The notes beneath the pieces are model-generated. The model had not been told where the DNA came from and ran no database searches. It saw only the letters and a list, made by a program, of their open reading frames with translations. Source: Colletotrichum lupini (taxonomy: Eukaryota; Ascomycota; Sordariomycetes; Glomerellales; Glomerellaceae). From it: a DNA stretch of 64,000 nucleotides. The stretch spans positions 7,006,001-7,070,000 of the forward strand of contig NC_064675.1 of the NCBI RefSeq assembly GCF_023278565.1, written 5' to 3'. Position numbers and translations under genes: made by a program. This document shows positions 10,369-22,183 of the stretch, piece after piece; positions within the stretch are counted from its first letter, which is position 1, and each line of letters begins with the position of its first letter.

Positions 10369-11978
10369 TCAGTAATGATCCTCCAGAGTCATAGTCACAG
10401 TCTTCGAGACGAGGTACTCCTCAATCGCCACGTCCTTTCCAGACTCCTTTCCGTAGCCAGATTGCTTCATACCGCCAAATGGAGACTCGGCCGCCGACGA
10501 GTTGCCAGTGTTCATCCCGATCATTCCAGCATCCAAGTTCTCCATCAACCGCCACGTGCGGTCGATATTCTTGGTGAAGAAGTAACTGGCCAGACCCATG
10601 CTCGTATCGTTGGCCCACTGCACCGCCTCGTCCTCGGTCTTGAACTTGTACACACCCAAAACGGGTGCAAAGGTCTCCTCGCGACTAAGAAGCATAGACT
10701 GCTTCATATCGCGCAAGATAGTCGGCTCGTGGAAGTATCCAGCCTCAAGACCGACTTCGGTTCCCTTTCGGCCGCCGTGTACGACCTTTGCACCTGCCTC
10801 TACTGCATCTTTGACGTGAGCTTGGGCTTTGGGGATGGCGCGGGGTGTCGTCAGGGGTCCCATGGTCGTATCCGACTTGGTTCCGTGGCCCATCTTGATC
10901 TTCTTGGTTCGTTCGACTAGCTTCTCCAGGAATTCCTCGTAGATCCCGTCTTGGACGTAGACGCGATTGGCTGTGATGCAAGCTTGGCCTGCGTGACGCC
11001 ACTTTAGTGCAAGCAATTGTTCCAGAGCTTGGTCTTGGTTGCAGTCTTCGAAGATGATGAAGGGGCAATTTCCTCCGAGTTCTAGGGTTAGCTTCTTGAG
11101 GCCCTCGGCGCAATGTTTGGCGATCAGACTGCCAATGTTGGTCGAGCCCGTGAAGGAGACCTTCTTCGTCAGAGGATGTTTGCAAAGAGCCTCTGCTACT
11201 TCAGGGGTGTTGTCGAGAGACGTTGTGATGACGTTGAAAACACCCGACCCGAATCCTGCCTTTGTGGCTAGGTGTGCGAGAATGAGGCACGTCAATGGTG
11301 TCTCCGGTGACGGCTTCGCAATCATGGTGCAACCTGCTGCCAATGCAGCGCCGGCTTTGCGTAAAATCATTCTAACACGTTGTCAGGACTGCATCTCAAT
11401 GGTCATGGAGTGAAATTGAGTACTCACGCAATGGGAAAATTCCAGGGCACCAGAGCGACAGCTACACCAATTGGCTGCTTCACGACTACGACTCTCCGAT
11501 TAGGTGCAGACGGCGTCGAGATGTTTCCTCGGATGCGCTCGGCCTCTCCAGCGAACCACCACGTGAAACCCAGCGCATAGTCAAGCTCGCCTTGAGCTTC
11601 TGCGAGAGGCTTGCCAGACTCGTGGGTGAGAACTTGGGCAATGTCATCTTGATTCTCGCGAATGAGGCGGTCCCACTCTAACAGCTTCTTGGCTCGAGAC
11701 CTCGGGTTCTCGTAGCGGAAGGTCTGGAAAGCTTCATGGGATGATTTCACCACTGCGTCGACATCGGAACGGTCAAAGTCTGGACTTGAGGCAAAGACTT
11801 TCCCAGTTCCCGGGTCCTCGATTTCAAATCTCTTTTTTGAGGATGCCTCCACCCAGGAACCGTGGACGTAAGCATCCGTCTTGAGAAGATCGGGATTGGC
11901 GAGCTAATGATGTTAGCAGAGAAGGCGACAAATTTGAAAAACTGGAAAACATACCTTGAAAGGCAGATCTTGAGCCAT
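10369..11978 (-). CDS. succinate-semialdehyde dehydrogenase
   Basis: Aldehyde dehydrogenase superfamily enzyme that oxidises succinate semialdehyde to succinate with NAD(P)+, the last step of the GABA shunt. Exons (minus strand): 11978-11955, 11903-11428, 11371-10369; 500 residues, typical for the family. Introns are 51 and 56 bp with GTATGT and GTGAGT donors; the first has a GCTAAC branch site. Visible motifs are PWNFPIA before the second intron, FTGSTNIG, the general-base Glu264 in LELGGN, the catalytic Cys298 in GQACITANR, and the C-terminal SPFGGMKQSGYG. ELGGNCPFIIFED with the SPFGG..SG.G end is typical of SSADH rather than generic ALDH. The start is fixed by an eight-codon first exon. 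All key residues are intact. A retrotransposon ends 63 bp downstream, so the 3' UTR is probably shortened or reads into LTR sequence. Confidence 0.92.
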
Positions 11979-12090
11979 GATTTTGATTTTTGGAGCAGCA
12001 ACTTCCTTGCAATGTAAATGGAATTTCTAGTCTATAGGATATTGATGGGGATGCGGCTGATGCAGGCTAAGGTACATATAGGTGCGGAGA

Positions 12091-12096
12091 TATATA
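12091..12096 (-). promoter_or_regulatory. TATA-like box of the SSADH gene
   Basis: TATATA lies 113 bp upstream of the SSADH start on the minus strand, a plausible core-promoter position in the 474-bp gap below the P450 gene. Short AT motifs occur by chance. Confidence 0.35.
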
Positions 12097-12452
12097 GCCG
12101 ACTTGAATTTCGAGTCCGCCGCGACCCCGCATCTCAAGAAGTGCCTCCAAATGGTGCCGAGTATTCAAGATGACGTCTTTGTTCGACACATAGCCAATTA
12201 AGCGGAACACATGTCTTCCAAATTATCGAGAACCTTTGAGGTCCATGCAACTACCTACTAGTCAGGCCGATCTTGAGGCGTTTGCAAATCTAGAGAACCG
12301 CGAGACGAGTGAAACCCCACCCGATTATTAAACATCATAGCAAGCCCCCCTCTGTAATATCATCTAGTCACTCTACGTCCTCCTATGCAGTCCCAAGTTC
12401 CCTCCCAAGTAACAGTACCGCACCTGATTACTGATGCTGGGGATTCTATCGC

Positions 12453-14306
12453 TCAGCACGTCAAGTCAACCTCATCCGCCCGCCTCCGAATCTCCAATTC
12501 CAAGCCGGGATTCAGCAACGGATTGACGCCGTAGTCCGTGATCGAGGTATCGGCCCCGACGGGAAGTTTCCACTCGTACTGGAGTAGGAGATGCACGAGA
12601 GCGATCTTGATCTCGTTGGCAGCGAAGAAGCGACCGGGACAAGCATGTTTGCCGTGGCCGAAGCCGAGGTGCTCCGGCAGAGTGCTTACTAGCTGCGACA
12701 CATTTTCCTTGCCGGGCTCCTCTCGCATCCGGAGGAAACGGTACGCGTCCCAATTTTCCGGCTCCGGGTACACCGCGGCATTCCACTGAGAGTGGGAAGA
12801 CACGGCCGTGTTCGCTCCCTTGGGGATGAAGGTTCCGTCAGAAAGAGTCACATCCTTGATAGCGATACGTTGCATGCTAGCTGCAAAGACAGGATGTGTT
12901 AGACCGTACATCAAAGTAACAGAGGCCGGATGCTATGACGTTTGCACTTACCAAGCTGCAGGGGCTTGATGCGCTGACTTTCCTTGACAACGCTGTCAAG
13001 CAGCTTCATGTTGTAGAGAGACGTCTTCTTCCAACCACCCTCTTGGAGCACAGTCCGAACCTCCTTGCGAAGTTCCTCAATGATCTCGGGATGCTTTGCC
13101 AGATCAACCAGAACCTGGCCCAAAAGATCGGTAGTTGTATGAATGGCGACCGTCGACAGGAACAGCTGGCTCAAAGCAGGGTCATACGCAGTACCTTTGG
13201 ACTTGGAAGCCTGCTCGAACCATTCGATGGCGTCTTGGTACACAGGCTCCGGTCTGCCCTCGGCGACCGCCTTGGCCTTGAGGACCTTCCGCTCGTCAAT
13301 GATGGGCTGAATGATCTTGGCGGCTGCCTTGATCTGTCTCCGCGCTTCCTGGCATCCGGGGAGAAACCAGTGTACTATGGGTCGGAGGAATGGAGGGTAT
13401 TCGCGAAGCCGGTCACCGGCAGTAAAGCCATTAAGGGTGTAGTTCTTGGTGATTTCGAGCCAAGCTTCGTTTCGGCAGAGTTCGGTGCCAAGGAAGACGC
13501 GGGAAGAGATGCGGGCGATGAAGTGGAGCAGTGTTGCGCGCATGGGAATAGAGTGCCACTCTAGTCAAAGTCAGGGAATCTCTATCTTGTTTGCACGTCT
13601 TGCTCCTTTGTACCTTTCTCTGCTGTGAATATCTTCAGGAGGGCCAGGGAGGCCTCTTCAGCTAAAGGCTCGGTGACCTTTGCTATTATTACATTGTTAG
13701 CGTCATGGAATGTTGTGAAGACAAGAACGATCCGAGATTATTGCCCGTACCTAGCTGCTTGGTTAGGTCTTTGTTGATGACGACTAGTGTAATGCTGTCA
13801 TGTCCTCCCTCTGCGAATGCATCGAAGCCAGGATACTTCGTTTGGAAGAACTGGGCCATGGAGTTGTCAGTATCTCTTCGTCTTCTGTCATACGATTCGC
13901 ATTCAGGGACGGATTTCTTAACCTCTTGAGAGAACGCGGTGAAGCTCAAGTCACTATGGTTGCGAATTTCATTTGCCATCGAGGGAGGCAGCACAATAGT
14001 ATTACCCATATCCGTGATCATCTGTGTGGGCTTATTTGGATTCGCGGTAAACCATTGCTGCATCAACTTCCTCGCGTTGAGGAGGTAGTTCCTTTTGGGG
14101 CGGCTGTCCGTAAGTTCGAATCTTCTCTTCTGGTTGATTGATGGGGTATTGAGCTTTGTTCCCTGGAGGGAGTAAACAAATATGATGAGTAGGATGGTCG
14201 TGAAGAAGTAAGACAGGGGCTTGGCCGAGCCGTCGAGAGTGTATCTCGTTTCTCCCAAGAGAGAGATTGCGGCTCCAGCTTCATCCATGACTAGCGGTCT
14301 ACCCAT
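12453..14306 (-). CDS. cytochrome P450 monooxygenase (ent-kaurene oxidase-like)
   Basis: Haem monooxygenase of the fungal secondary-metabolism type, probably anchored in the endoplasmic reticulum. Exons (minus strand): 14306-13751, 13682-13614, 13560-12952, 12880-12453; 553 residues. All introns are GT-AG and break codons in the same phase; acceptors read AATAG, GACTAG and TTGCAG. A membrane anchor lies near residues 29-46 (YFFTTILLIIFVY). The I-helix reads AIHTTTD instead of the usual AGxxT, a feature of the CYP503-like group that includes gibberellin-pathway P450s. The ExxR motif is ESQR, and the haem loop is FGHGKHACPG with Cys492 as ligand. A second ATG six codons in is a possible start. 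The substrate cannot be told: no terpene or polyketide synthase is in the window. The gene looks intact. Confidence 0.88.
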
Positions 14307-14396
14307 TAAGAACTAAAGGTCCAAGTTGAGATTGACTCTGATTTCCTTGCGTTGATGTTGCAAATCAGAAGCATGTCAGGGGAGGCGATGTGGTAG

Positions 14397-14404
14397 TATT
14401 TATA
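14397..14404 (-). promoter_or_regulatory. TATA box of the P450 gene
   Basis: TATAAATA on the minus strand, 91 bp before the P450 start codon; strong match and typical distance. Confidence 0.55.
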
Positions 14405-14445
14405 GGAGCTTGAGCATGGTCGTATCCAGCCATTCAAATGTGAGT

Positions 14446-14453
14446 TGACGTCA
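14446..14453. promoter_or_regulatory. palindromic CRE (TGACGTCA) upstream of the P450 gene
   Basis: A perfect eight-base bZIP (ATF/CREB-type) site, extended to TTGACGTCAA, 140 bp upstream of the P450 start and 42 bp beyond its TATA box. The spacing suggests stress- or cAMP-linked control; binding is inferred. Confidence 0.5.
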
Positions 14454-17191
14454 ACGAGGAGCTAGTATGGCACAACGACAAGAGGTGAATACCTTTTTCC
14501 CCTCACTCGCCGCTCGGACGGAATAAAGGCATCTTCCCGTAGTCCTACGTGGACCTAAATCAAGTGTCGAATCTAGGGTCACGACAGATCTGGGGCTGCG
14601 GGGATGCGTGGCACACGTTTGATGCAAACACATTGGTCACCTTCCATGACTGAAAGGATCAAGTATATACCTCGTACATTGTCTCAGCTCTGTTAAGAAG
14701 GAGCAGCACAACAAGTTTGGACAGCTCCATGTCCATCGCTGCACAGATACTTCCCGCGGTAAGTTCTTCTTCTCCTGTGGACTCTTCCCCATAGTTCGGA
14801 CAATGATGTGCTGAACACTCCATCAGCGAGGGCTTTGTGACACTGTCGTTCAAGCTTGGCATTTACAGTTCGTCTTCCCTCAGACGGAACTGATTCCCCG
14901 TAATCCGGGGCTTATGATTCGCTCAGAGAGCCGTACCTCGTACACAGATACAACTACAGGTAAGGTATGCGATGCAGGATGACATCCGGTCCGCTAGCGC
15001 TCTCATGTGCGGCAGGGCTAGGGACGATCCACACGGGATCTCTCCTACGCCAAGCCGCATTGAGCCTCCCGCCGGCATTCATCCAGCTAGGGGCCAGTCA
15101 TGGCGGCGGTGAAATGATTAGCGGGCGTGGGCGGGGAAACGGACTACCATCTACGGTGTCTCAGACCTTTCGTCACGAAGCCGATTTTGTCGAAACCGGT
15201 GCGGGTCGCCGCTGAATCAGCGGTTCCTCCGGGCTGGGTCGGCGTGCCGGGCGCTCGGCATACTTCCCTATGAATGGTCATAGCCCGAATTACGTTACGT
15301 TTGACCGGTCCGTCACGAAAAATCAGCAGTCTGGAAGCTGGCCATCAACCCACCACATAGCTCCGAAAGAGCACAAACTCGGCAGAAACCCATCGCTGCA
15401 ATAGCTTGTCTCCCGTACAAAGTGCCTAGAACCTTTGCGTTTCGCAGGTCAAGCCCACAACAGAGCTGCAAGATTAACGTAAGACCGGGTCAACGGTCCA
15501 GCCCGAACTCCGGACCGGATCCGACTGGTAGCTCGTTTTCGCATTGCTTGAGATTGAAGTTACTAGTCTTTTCGAGACGACTCCTCTACGACTGCGGATA
15601 CTGCTACCCATCTCAAGGTCTCATCACTTTGTATTGTAAAATCATTAAGCTTCCAATCATTGTCTGCGGCGGCTTGTACATTTCTTTTCTGTCCATCGTG
15701 AGCAGAAATTAGTGACTCGCTTCCGCTATTCTCAGAAGGGGACGTGCGGAAGGGCGAAAAGGCCTGCGTTCGCCAGGTATCCACAGTCTAGGTGCATTGC
15801 CTCAGAGAACCATGACAGCAAATTCTCGCTCTAGAGCTCATCGCCTTCGTACCACAATCATTGGGACCGGCGCGTAAATGATCGTCCTGGTGGGAGTTCG
15901 CCGCGGATTGAACCCACCCTTCGACAAATATCAGCTGTCAAATCAGTAATCGTTTGTCTGTTCGCACTGAATCGTTGATTGGATAGACATGTTGAAGCCT
16001 TGAAGGGTTTGTGTACAGAGTACGGATACGTGAGCAACAACAACTAAGTTTCTGTTCCCATACCCCGTACGCTGTAGGGCATCGTAAACGCATTGCGGCG
16101 CCGCTACCTTGACTTCAAGATTATGCCTCAAGTATTCCCTGCTGCACTCGCCCAGCAAAGGCAGGCAGCAAGCAACCCCTTGCCAATAATCATTGAGGAA
16201 GCATTACTCTGAATCATTGTCCCAACCTCCCTTCCTCCAATGCGAGCATTAGATGCAAATTTCGAGTGTCCTTGAGTCGCATTCAGCAGGTAACAGTTGA
16301 GCATGAAAGAGAGTCCGTGATCAAGTGTAAACCCGCCATACAACCAATCGCACTAACTATGAGACGAAGTATCCCACCACCTTCGAACCAGGCTCGATCC
16401 CTCGATGAGACGCAACATGAATTGCACTGACGACCGTGCCTCTTTGCTAGAATTGATGATGACTTTCAGTGCCGTTACTTCCAGTGCCATTGATCTCAAT
16501 CCTTGCTGAATCGCTCCCCATTGCTCTAATTAAGACATTCAATTGCTTATTGACTTGAACTTGAAACAGATAATAGACCGTAAGGATGTCAAGCACATGA
16601 GCACTTATCAGAATCGGTCTTTGAATATTCAGAAGTGACGCTCCATCTCTAACTCTCATCATAACAACGGTCCAAGTATTTGGCAGAAGACACGGCTCGC
16701 CTTGTCAGTGATGGGTACCATCAGAGCAAAGTCTAATTCTAGGAAGCGAAAAGCCGGTTCCACTCTTCAGTGAACTCATCTCAAGCAGCTGAGTGCGCGG
16801 TATTACTCCGTACAGCAGGGTCTTAGTTCTTAGACAAGACTCCCTTGGCGCGAGGTGATCAAACTCCTACTTTCCGATGACAAGAGGAGAACATCCATGC
16901 TGGCTGGCTGGATGTACAGTTCATCTCTTCTTCTCATTCTTACGCGGGATTTCTTCTTTAATAAGAGGCACATGATATCTCAAAGTAGAAACGAGTTGTA
17001 TCGCATAGCCTAGTTCCATAGCCGAGTGCATAATGCTCGTCAAGTCACGGAAGCCGTAGTTTATGGCGTAATAGCATCAAAATAGGCCTCTAAGTAGTTG
17101 GGCAGTAAAACCAGGTGCAGACTCTGGCTAAAAGTATTTTGCGATAATTCCAAGATTATTATAGCCACCCCAAGTTACAAGTATGCACATA
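14454..17191. other. no supported gene; possible secreted-protein relic near 15.9-16.25 kb
   Basis: No gene with continuous frame and splice sites was found. On the minus strand, 16230-16140 reads like a signal peptide (MIIGKGLLAACLCWASA) but stops at once. The next frame, 16127-15946, stays open with two cysteines and a third frame follows, which could be a frameshifted secreted-protein gene. Another minus-strand stretch, 16662-16447, is open without recognisable content. Confidence 0.35.
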
Positions 17192-17620
17192 TCAAGAGCA
17201 AGTGCCACGGTATCCAGCACCCCTCTCCCATTGTTGGTAACCATTGATGTACCCATAAAGCTTACACGCGGTGAAGAAGTCTTCACCGCTGATCACGTTG
17301 CCAGGCTTCTGTATGCACTTGACGCCGTCAAAGGTAGCCTGTTGGTATTGTTAGCTTTTGAAGTCACGTCAAGTGGTAGAGATACTTACCACCGATCCCC
17401 AGCGCTCCTCGCAAACCGCCTTCGTCCAGTCATTTCTGGGGATCCATCCTTCTACGGTCAAAAGGCAGCAGTTGTGACTGCTATGGTCCTTGCTATTGGT
17501 ATGTTTTATCAGCCCCCGTCATTCTTGAGAGGGAGAAGGGGTTTATAACGAGCATGCTTACCTCTGAGCTCCCTGGATGAGCAGAAAAGCAAGGGCGAAG
17601 GTCTTGAGAAAGGCAGTCAT
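17192..17620 (-). CDS. small secreted six-cysteine protein, three exons
   Basis: Predicted 102-residue secreted protein of unknown function. Exons (minus strand): 17620-17562, 17492-17390, 17338-17192, each too short to stand out alone. Intron 1 (69 bp) runs GTAAGC to CCAATAG with a CTGAT branch site; intron 2 (51 bp) runs GTAAGT to CCAACAG with GCTAAC. Only this splicing gives one open frame, ending in TGA. The first 19 residues form a signal peptide (core FALAFLLI). The mature protein has six cysteines (28, 29, 47, 62, 79, 101), enough for three disulfides, and many aromatic residues (Trp36, Trp42, Trp51, Trp91). A TATA-like TTAAATAG lies 86 bp upstream. No family was recognised; an effector or other apoplastic protein is possible. 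Confidence rests on the coherent splice model plus signal peptide. Confidence 0.72.
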
Positions 17621-17705
17621 TTTGGCTTGATGTCTGATGGTTGCCAATGAGAAAGGAGTAGGATTTCTGCCTAGTGCCATTTCGACATTCAGTGGGCGAG
17701 AGTGC

Positions 17706-17713
17706 CTATTTAA
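17706..17713 (-). promoter_or_regulatory. TATA-like box of the six-cysteine secreted protein gene
   Basis: TTAAATAG on the minus strand, 86 bp before the ATG; imperfect match. Confidence 0.3.
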
Positions 17714-19685
17714 GCTGCATGTGGACATGTCATGTCGCTCATCGCCATCTCTCGTTCTTTCCGCTCCAGCCCGAGTCAATCTCTCCGGTTCACGACCACT
17801 CAACTAACGAATGGGTGCTGCTAACTTGTAATTGCAGTCAACAAGGTTCTTCAACGAAAGACAAAGACAAATAGATGATAGAATCATATCACTCATAGCA
17901 GTTGCCACGGGACCCCAGTCTGAGGACTCCGGCATCCCACATGGCTTGTAGTGGTCAGACGCCGGTCAGACGCCTGGCAAGTCGTTGCTGGCTCCGCGGG
18001 TGCCGTATTGAGCAACCTAGCAGGGGTCCTGATCAATGAGACGACGCAATACGATCCCCAAATTACAAGTCGAGCCTCTCGGGAAGACGGCTCAGGGTCG
18101 AGACCTTCATTTATTAGAATTTCGAACTCCAGTCGACAAAATACTAGCTGAACGAGGATGCTCTCGGAAAATCATCTTGCAAAATTGTGAATAAGTCAGG
18201 CCGAGCTTACAGATTGTACCTCTTTTGGAGATTGACTCAAGTCCTCAGTTGTCACAATAACGTAATTAATTGATGAAGTACCTACGTAGAGTGTCAAAAG
18301 GTTACGTAGGTCATTCCAGGCCAGGACCATGCATTCATTGTTCAAGATTCTTCAACACAAATCATGGCTGTTCATAACCCTTGATATCAGCTCTCGGTTC
18401 TAAAATACCGATCGACATTGATGGATATGGAAGGCTTGAAAAGCTCAAGCGACGACATACAAGGTCGCTGGTAATGACTCGTGCCGCGAGTCGCTGCACT
18501 ACACTTGTGTCACGCACCAAGCTTCAGTCTGCTGCGCGGCCACATCAAAGTTCGTCTGAGAGAGCATATGAGACTTTCCTACCCAATACTCAGCGTATAA
18601 AGAGACTGCGTTTGTCTCTCTGTTGGCTTATCTGCTTGACTTTTGTGGAAAATAGGGACCAGGTGCGATCAATGAGGGAACAACTCTTAAACTAAATGTA
18701 TTGGCGACTGCAAAAGTCTGAGGAAGGCAGTTTTGGAATACGTAATGAAAAAGTGCATCGCCCAAATTGCTATCGTCATAGCGGAATTACTTCCATAAGA
18801 TCGTGTCCCGGACTAGTTTCTAGGCTCTACGTTACCGCAACCCAGGTTGCAAAAACGAGCTACAGAGTACGAATGCGAACTGTCGGGTCCGGACCGGATC
18901 CGGGCCAGGGTTGGCCGAAACTTTACAACCTGGCCGACTTCACGAACCACCACGCCCGAGCCGTGCTTCTTTCGCTCTCACAGGTTGCTTGAGATAATAA
19001 ACAGCACATTTCTACTCACATATAAGTATATGTGCAAGTGCAAATCGAAGATCTGAGGTTGCTAGTTGATCCCTTTAGTAATAGTAATCAGCTTCAACAA
19101 AGTAGGACGTCAAATTGCAAATCCAGTGACATTACCACTAATCAACTCTTGACTTCAATATTTTTAGCTGCCTGTGTTTATCACTTTGAGCTTTGTGGGT
19201 TGCCGTAAGGACAAAAAGAACTATTTCCAGGATTAGCCAGGGATAGTAGTAACAGGGGGTGGAAGCTGACGACAATTTTGGCATAGCGATCAAGGCATTG
19301 ACGAGTGAAGCCAAGTGAAAGGACTGCTGTGTACTCCCGTATCCCATAGTTCAGCCAGAGGGGTTTTACCAATGAAGCTCCGATTACAGAGCCTCCAAAG
19401 ACAACATGGCGCAGATGCACCTCTCAACCATCGTCGGTGTTATGCAAGAGCTAACTCACCTCAGTCCAACGCTACTACCCCGCTGGCACTGCTAAAAAAT
19501 GTACAGCACCTGGAACATTTGCCACGTGATGAAAGATACCAGATGGTCTAGTACAAATACAATTCGTCAAATTATATAAATAGAACAGGATTGATAGCTC
19601 CAGATAACTGATTTACATGGTTGATGGAGCCAATCGAGCAACCATCTGGAACTCTTCTGGATCTGTAAACATAAATCTTCCCCCA
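17714..19685. other. intergenic, no supported gene
   Basis: Scattered open stretches of up to about 100 codons (for example 18381-18695, plus) lack domains, signal peptides and consistent splice sites. The right end should contain the 3' UTR of the transporter gene. A motif around 18855-18905 partly matches 15485-15545 in the opposite direction. Confidence 0.4.
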
Positions 19686-21603
19686 TCATTTCTCATCTTT
19701 CTCATCAATCTTCTTCTCCCCGGAATTGACTCTCTCGAAGTCCTCCTTGTACGTCATGAATACATCGTCATTGAGATGACGGTGTCTGAACCAGAAGACG
19801 ATGGTCTGAACGAAGAGGGCGATACCAGGGGCAGCCCAAGCCCAAATTAGGGTTGGGTCCGCGATAGACGGAAGAAGAATCTGTCCCAAGGCACTGCTCA
19901 AGGCTGTCATAAAGAGGAACAAAGCAACAACGGTCGATCTCATGTGCTCCGGGGCGCGAGCATAAGCCAACTCGTAGGCCGTGACGTTGATGAAGATCTC
20001 GGACATCGCACCGAGTGCGACATTGGGAATTTGCCACCAGATCGAGAGAGGGGAGACGTCGTCGCAGTCGCTGGCAGCGTAGCCACTTCAAAGAATGTTA
20101 GCATTGCCTCTCAGGTGCCAGGTCAATCTGTAGGAAAACTTACCAAGGACTCGTCTCATAGACACGCCATTGTACCAATGCACCAATGAGGGAAGAGATG
20201 ATGGCCAAAACGAATCCCACTGTCATTCTGCTGATGCGTCCAAACTTGACGTTTCTACGCTCGAGGAAGGGGTAGACGACATTGGCCATGAAGGGTGAGA
20301 AGACGATGATGACCAAGGGGTTGAAGTGACTAAGCAAATCGTTCGGTGCGCCGTCAGATGTCATTGCCGCCCCTTGGTTGCTCTGGACGTTTCCAACGCC
20401 GCCATCGTTCAAGTACCAGATTGGGATGTAGAGGAAGATCTGAACTGCTTGCCACGTGCGGCGAGCATCGTCAACATCCTTCTCAGAGTAGCCGACATGG
20501 ACTCCCCGTTCGGCGAGCGCGGTAGGGCGGACGTTCTGCCACACATTCTTGGAGAAGATGTTTCCCTTGCTCGCCTTGATTGCGGAAACTGTGATCTTGA
20601 CGAAGCGGTTCAAGTCGGAACCCTGAGGTGCGACTCTGACTGTGCGCTTGTACGTGGCGGCAAGCAAAAGCGGAAGCAGGAAGTAGACGATACCAGGAAC
20701 GAGGTATGCCAACCAGAAACTGTGGTACTTCTCAATGTAAACGACGGCGATAGAGAAGAAGGCGCCAACGTTGATGAAGGCGTAGAAGATCAACATGATG
20801 TGGTTGACTGTAGTCTCAGGGTCGACGATGACCTTCTCTCCCGACTTGAGCACCTTGGTGTACTCGCGTTGGTGCTTGTACTGGTCGATGACTGTCGGTG
20901 CAACATTGGGCTTGAAGATACCGGCTCCGATGGCAAGTAGGAAATAGCTGATAAGAAACGGGGCAACACCTTTGCCGGCTTGCAGGATTGACGGAGCAGC
21001 GCCTCCGACCATGATAACATGGGCAACACCTCCAATACCAACACCCCATGCAATGGCTTTGTAACGGCCGATCTTGACGTCTGCAATCCACGCACCAAAG
21101 ATGGGAATGACGTAGGCCAGGAAGGTGAAGAGGAGACCCACGGCAGAGGCTGTCTGCAGTCCCAGACCAAGAGCGCCGGCATGGGAATTAGGCTTGGACT
21201 TGTCGATGGCACCGGTGCCAGGACCTCCTTCGGGCAGTGGAAACTGGAGATAGTTGTTGAAAGCGGCCTTGACACCATAGTATGATGCTCTCTCGGCCAT
21301 TTCTACCACGCAAAGAGACCATGATGTGATCGGGATGGAGTCTGCAACTTTGCGAAGCGTCGACCGCTCTTCAGCAGTCGGAGCCGGGTAGGCATCATCA
21401 TCGATGACAGAGTGTGCCTGATCGAGGGAGTTGTTTTGGGACTCTACGTCGAGGGTACTAACTCGTTGAGCCTTCTCGGGGTGTACGCCTTGGTCGGAGT
21501 CGGGTTCGACGACCTTGTGCACGTTGAGACCAATAACATTCTCAGCTGCAGACATGTAAGCGAACTAGACGTACATCAAACTTGTGCTAGAGAACTTACC
21601 CAT
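19686..21603 (-). CDS. PTR2: PTR2-type proton-coupled peptide transporter
   Basis: Plasma-membrane symporter of the POT family that imports di- and tripeptides with protons. Exons (minus strand): 21603-21600, 21545-20144, 20085-19686; 601 residues, the usual size for fungal PTR2. The N-terminal 70 or so residues are hydrophilic. Then come EMAERASYYG, the family hallmark with the proton-coupling ExxER, and GAWIADVKIGRY, a second hallmark. IGAGIFKPNV and a YAFINVGAFF signature follow, with about 12 membrane segments in all. The last exon supplies SPCGYAASDCDD and ISEIF-like sequence. The first exon is only ATGG, joined over a 54-bp GTAAGT...CTGCAG intron; an ATG inside that intron (21555) is in frame and could start an unspliced form two residues longer. 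Four GATA motifs upstream suggest nitrogen control. Confidence 0.92.
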
Positions 21604-21715
21604 GGTGATCAACTTTGCTCTGTATAAGTTGACAGCGTAGGTTAAGAGACTGAAGGAAGAGAAGGTGAGGAGGCCCGGGAACTGAGTTTTGACCTACCTC
21701 GCACCTACTGATATG

Positions 21716-22183
21716 TTATCTGCTAGTCTCCGGAACGTTGCAGCCAGAGATAGATCTCCAGGAAAGTTGACAGGAGGGCCCCATCGAACTATCCTGTTCA
21801 GGGACCGCAGGCCTGCCCAGACGGCCAAGGCGGGGCCAAGATTGATCGCGAGCTTGTGGAAGCTTGTTGCGACATTGGCACATTGCCATTGACCCCATGC
21901 ATATCCTAGTCCCGGCAAGTGGGTGGCTAGCTCCCGTCTGGGCACTGGATAATGTCTCTTTAATTCCAAGGCTGGAAAACCAGCGAAATCTTCACAAATT
22001 ATAAGAAGTTTGGAGAACTTCTCGCATTCTTTTGAATCTATGAGCATCCAAATGCCGCTTATCTTTGGTGTTTGGGGAACTTCAAGAGCGGAACGTTACC
22101 ATAATTGCTGCCCACTTCCCCGGCCAGCGGGACCCCATGTCCACAACAGATATGGAGGCGGGCCGATATCAACACCCTTATCG
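21716..22183. promoter_or_regulatory. GATA-factor (HGATAR) motif group upstream of PTR2
   Basis: Four HGATAR matches lie 110-580 bp upstream of the transporter start: 21716-21721, 21748-21753, 22059-22064 and 22178-22183. AreA/Nit2-type GATA factors activate nitrogen-uptake genes through such sites in fungi. The motif is short, so the group is suggestive only. Confidence 0.35.

Noticed and set aside
10369..14306. SSADH and P450 as a biosynthetic gene cluster
   Set aside because: They are adjacent on the same strand, but no backbone synthase, cluster regulator or dedicated transporter is nearby and SSADH is a primary-metabolism enzyme.
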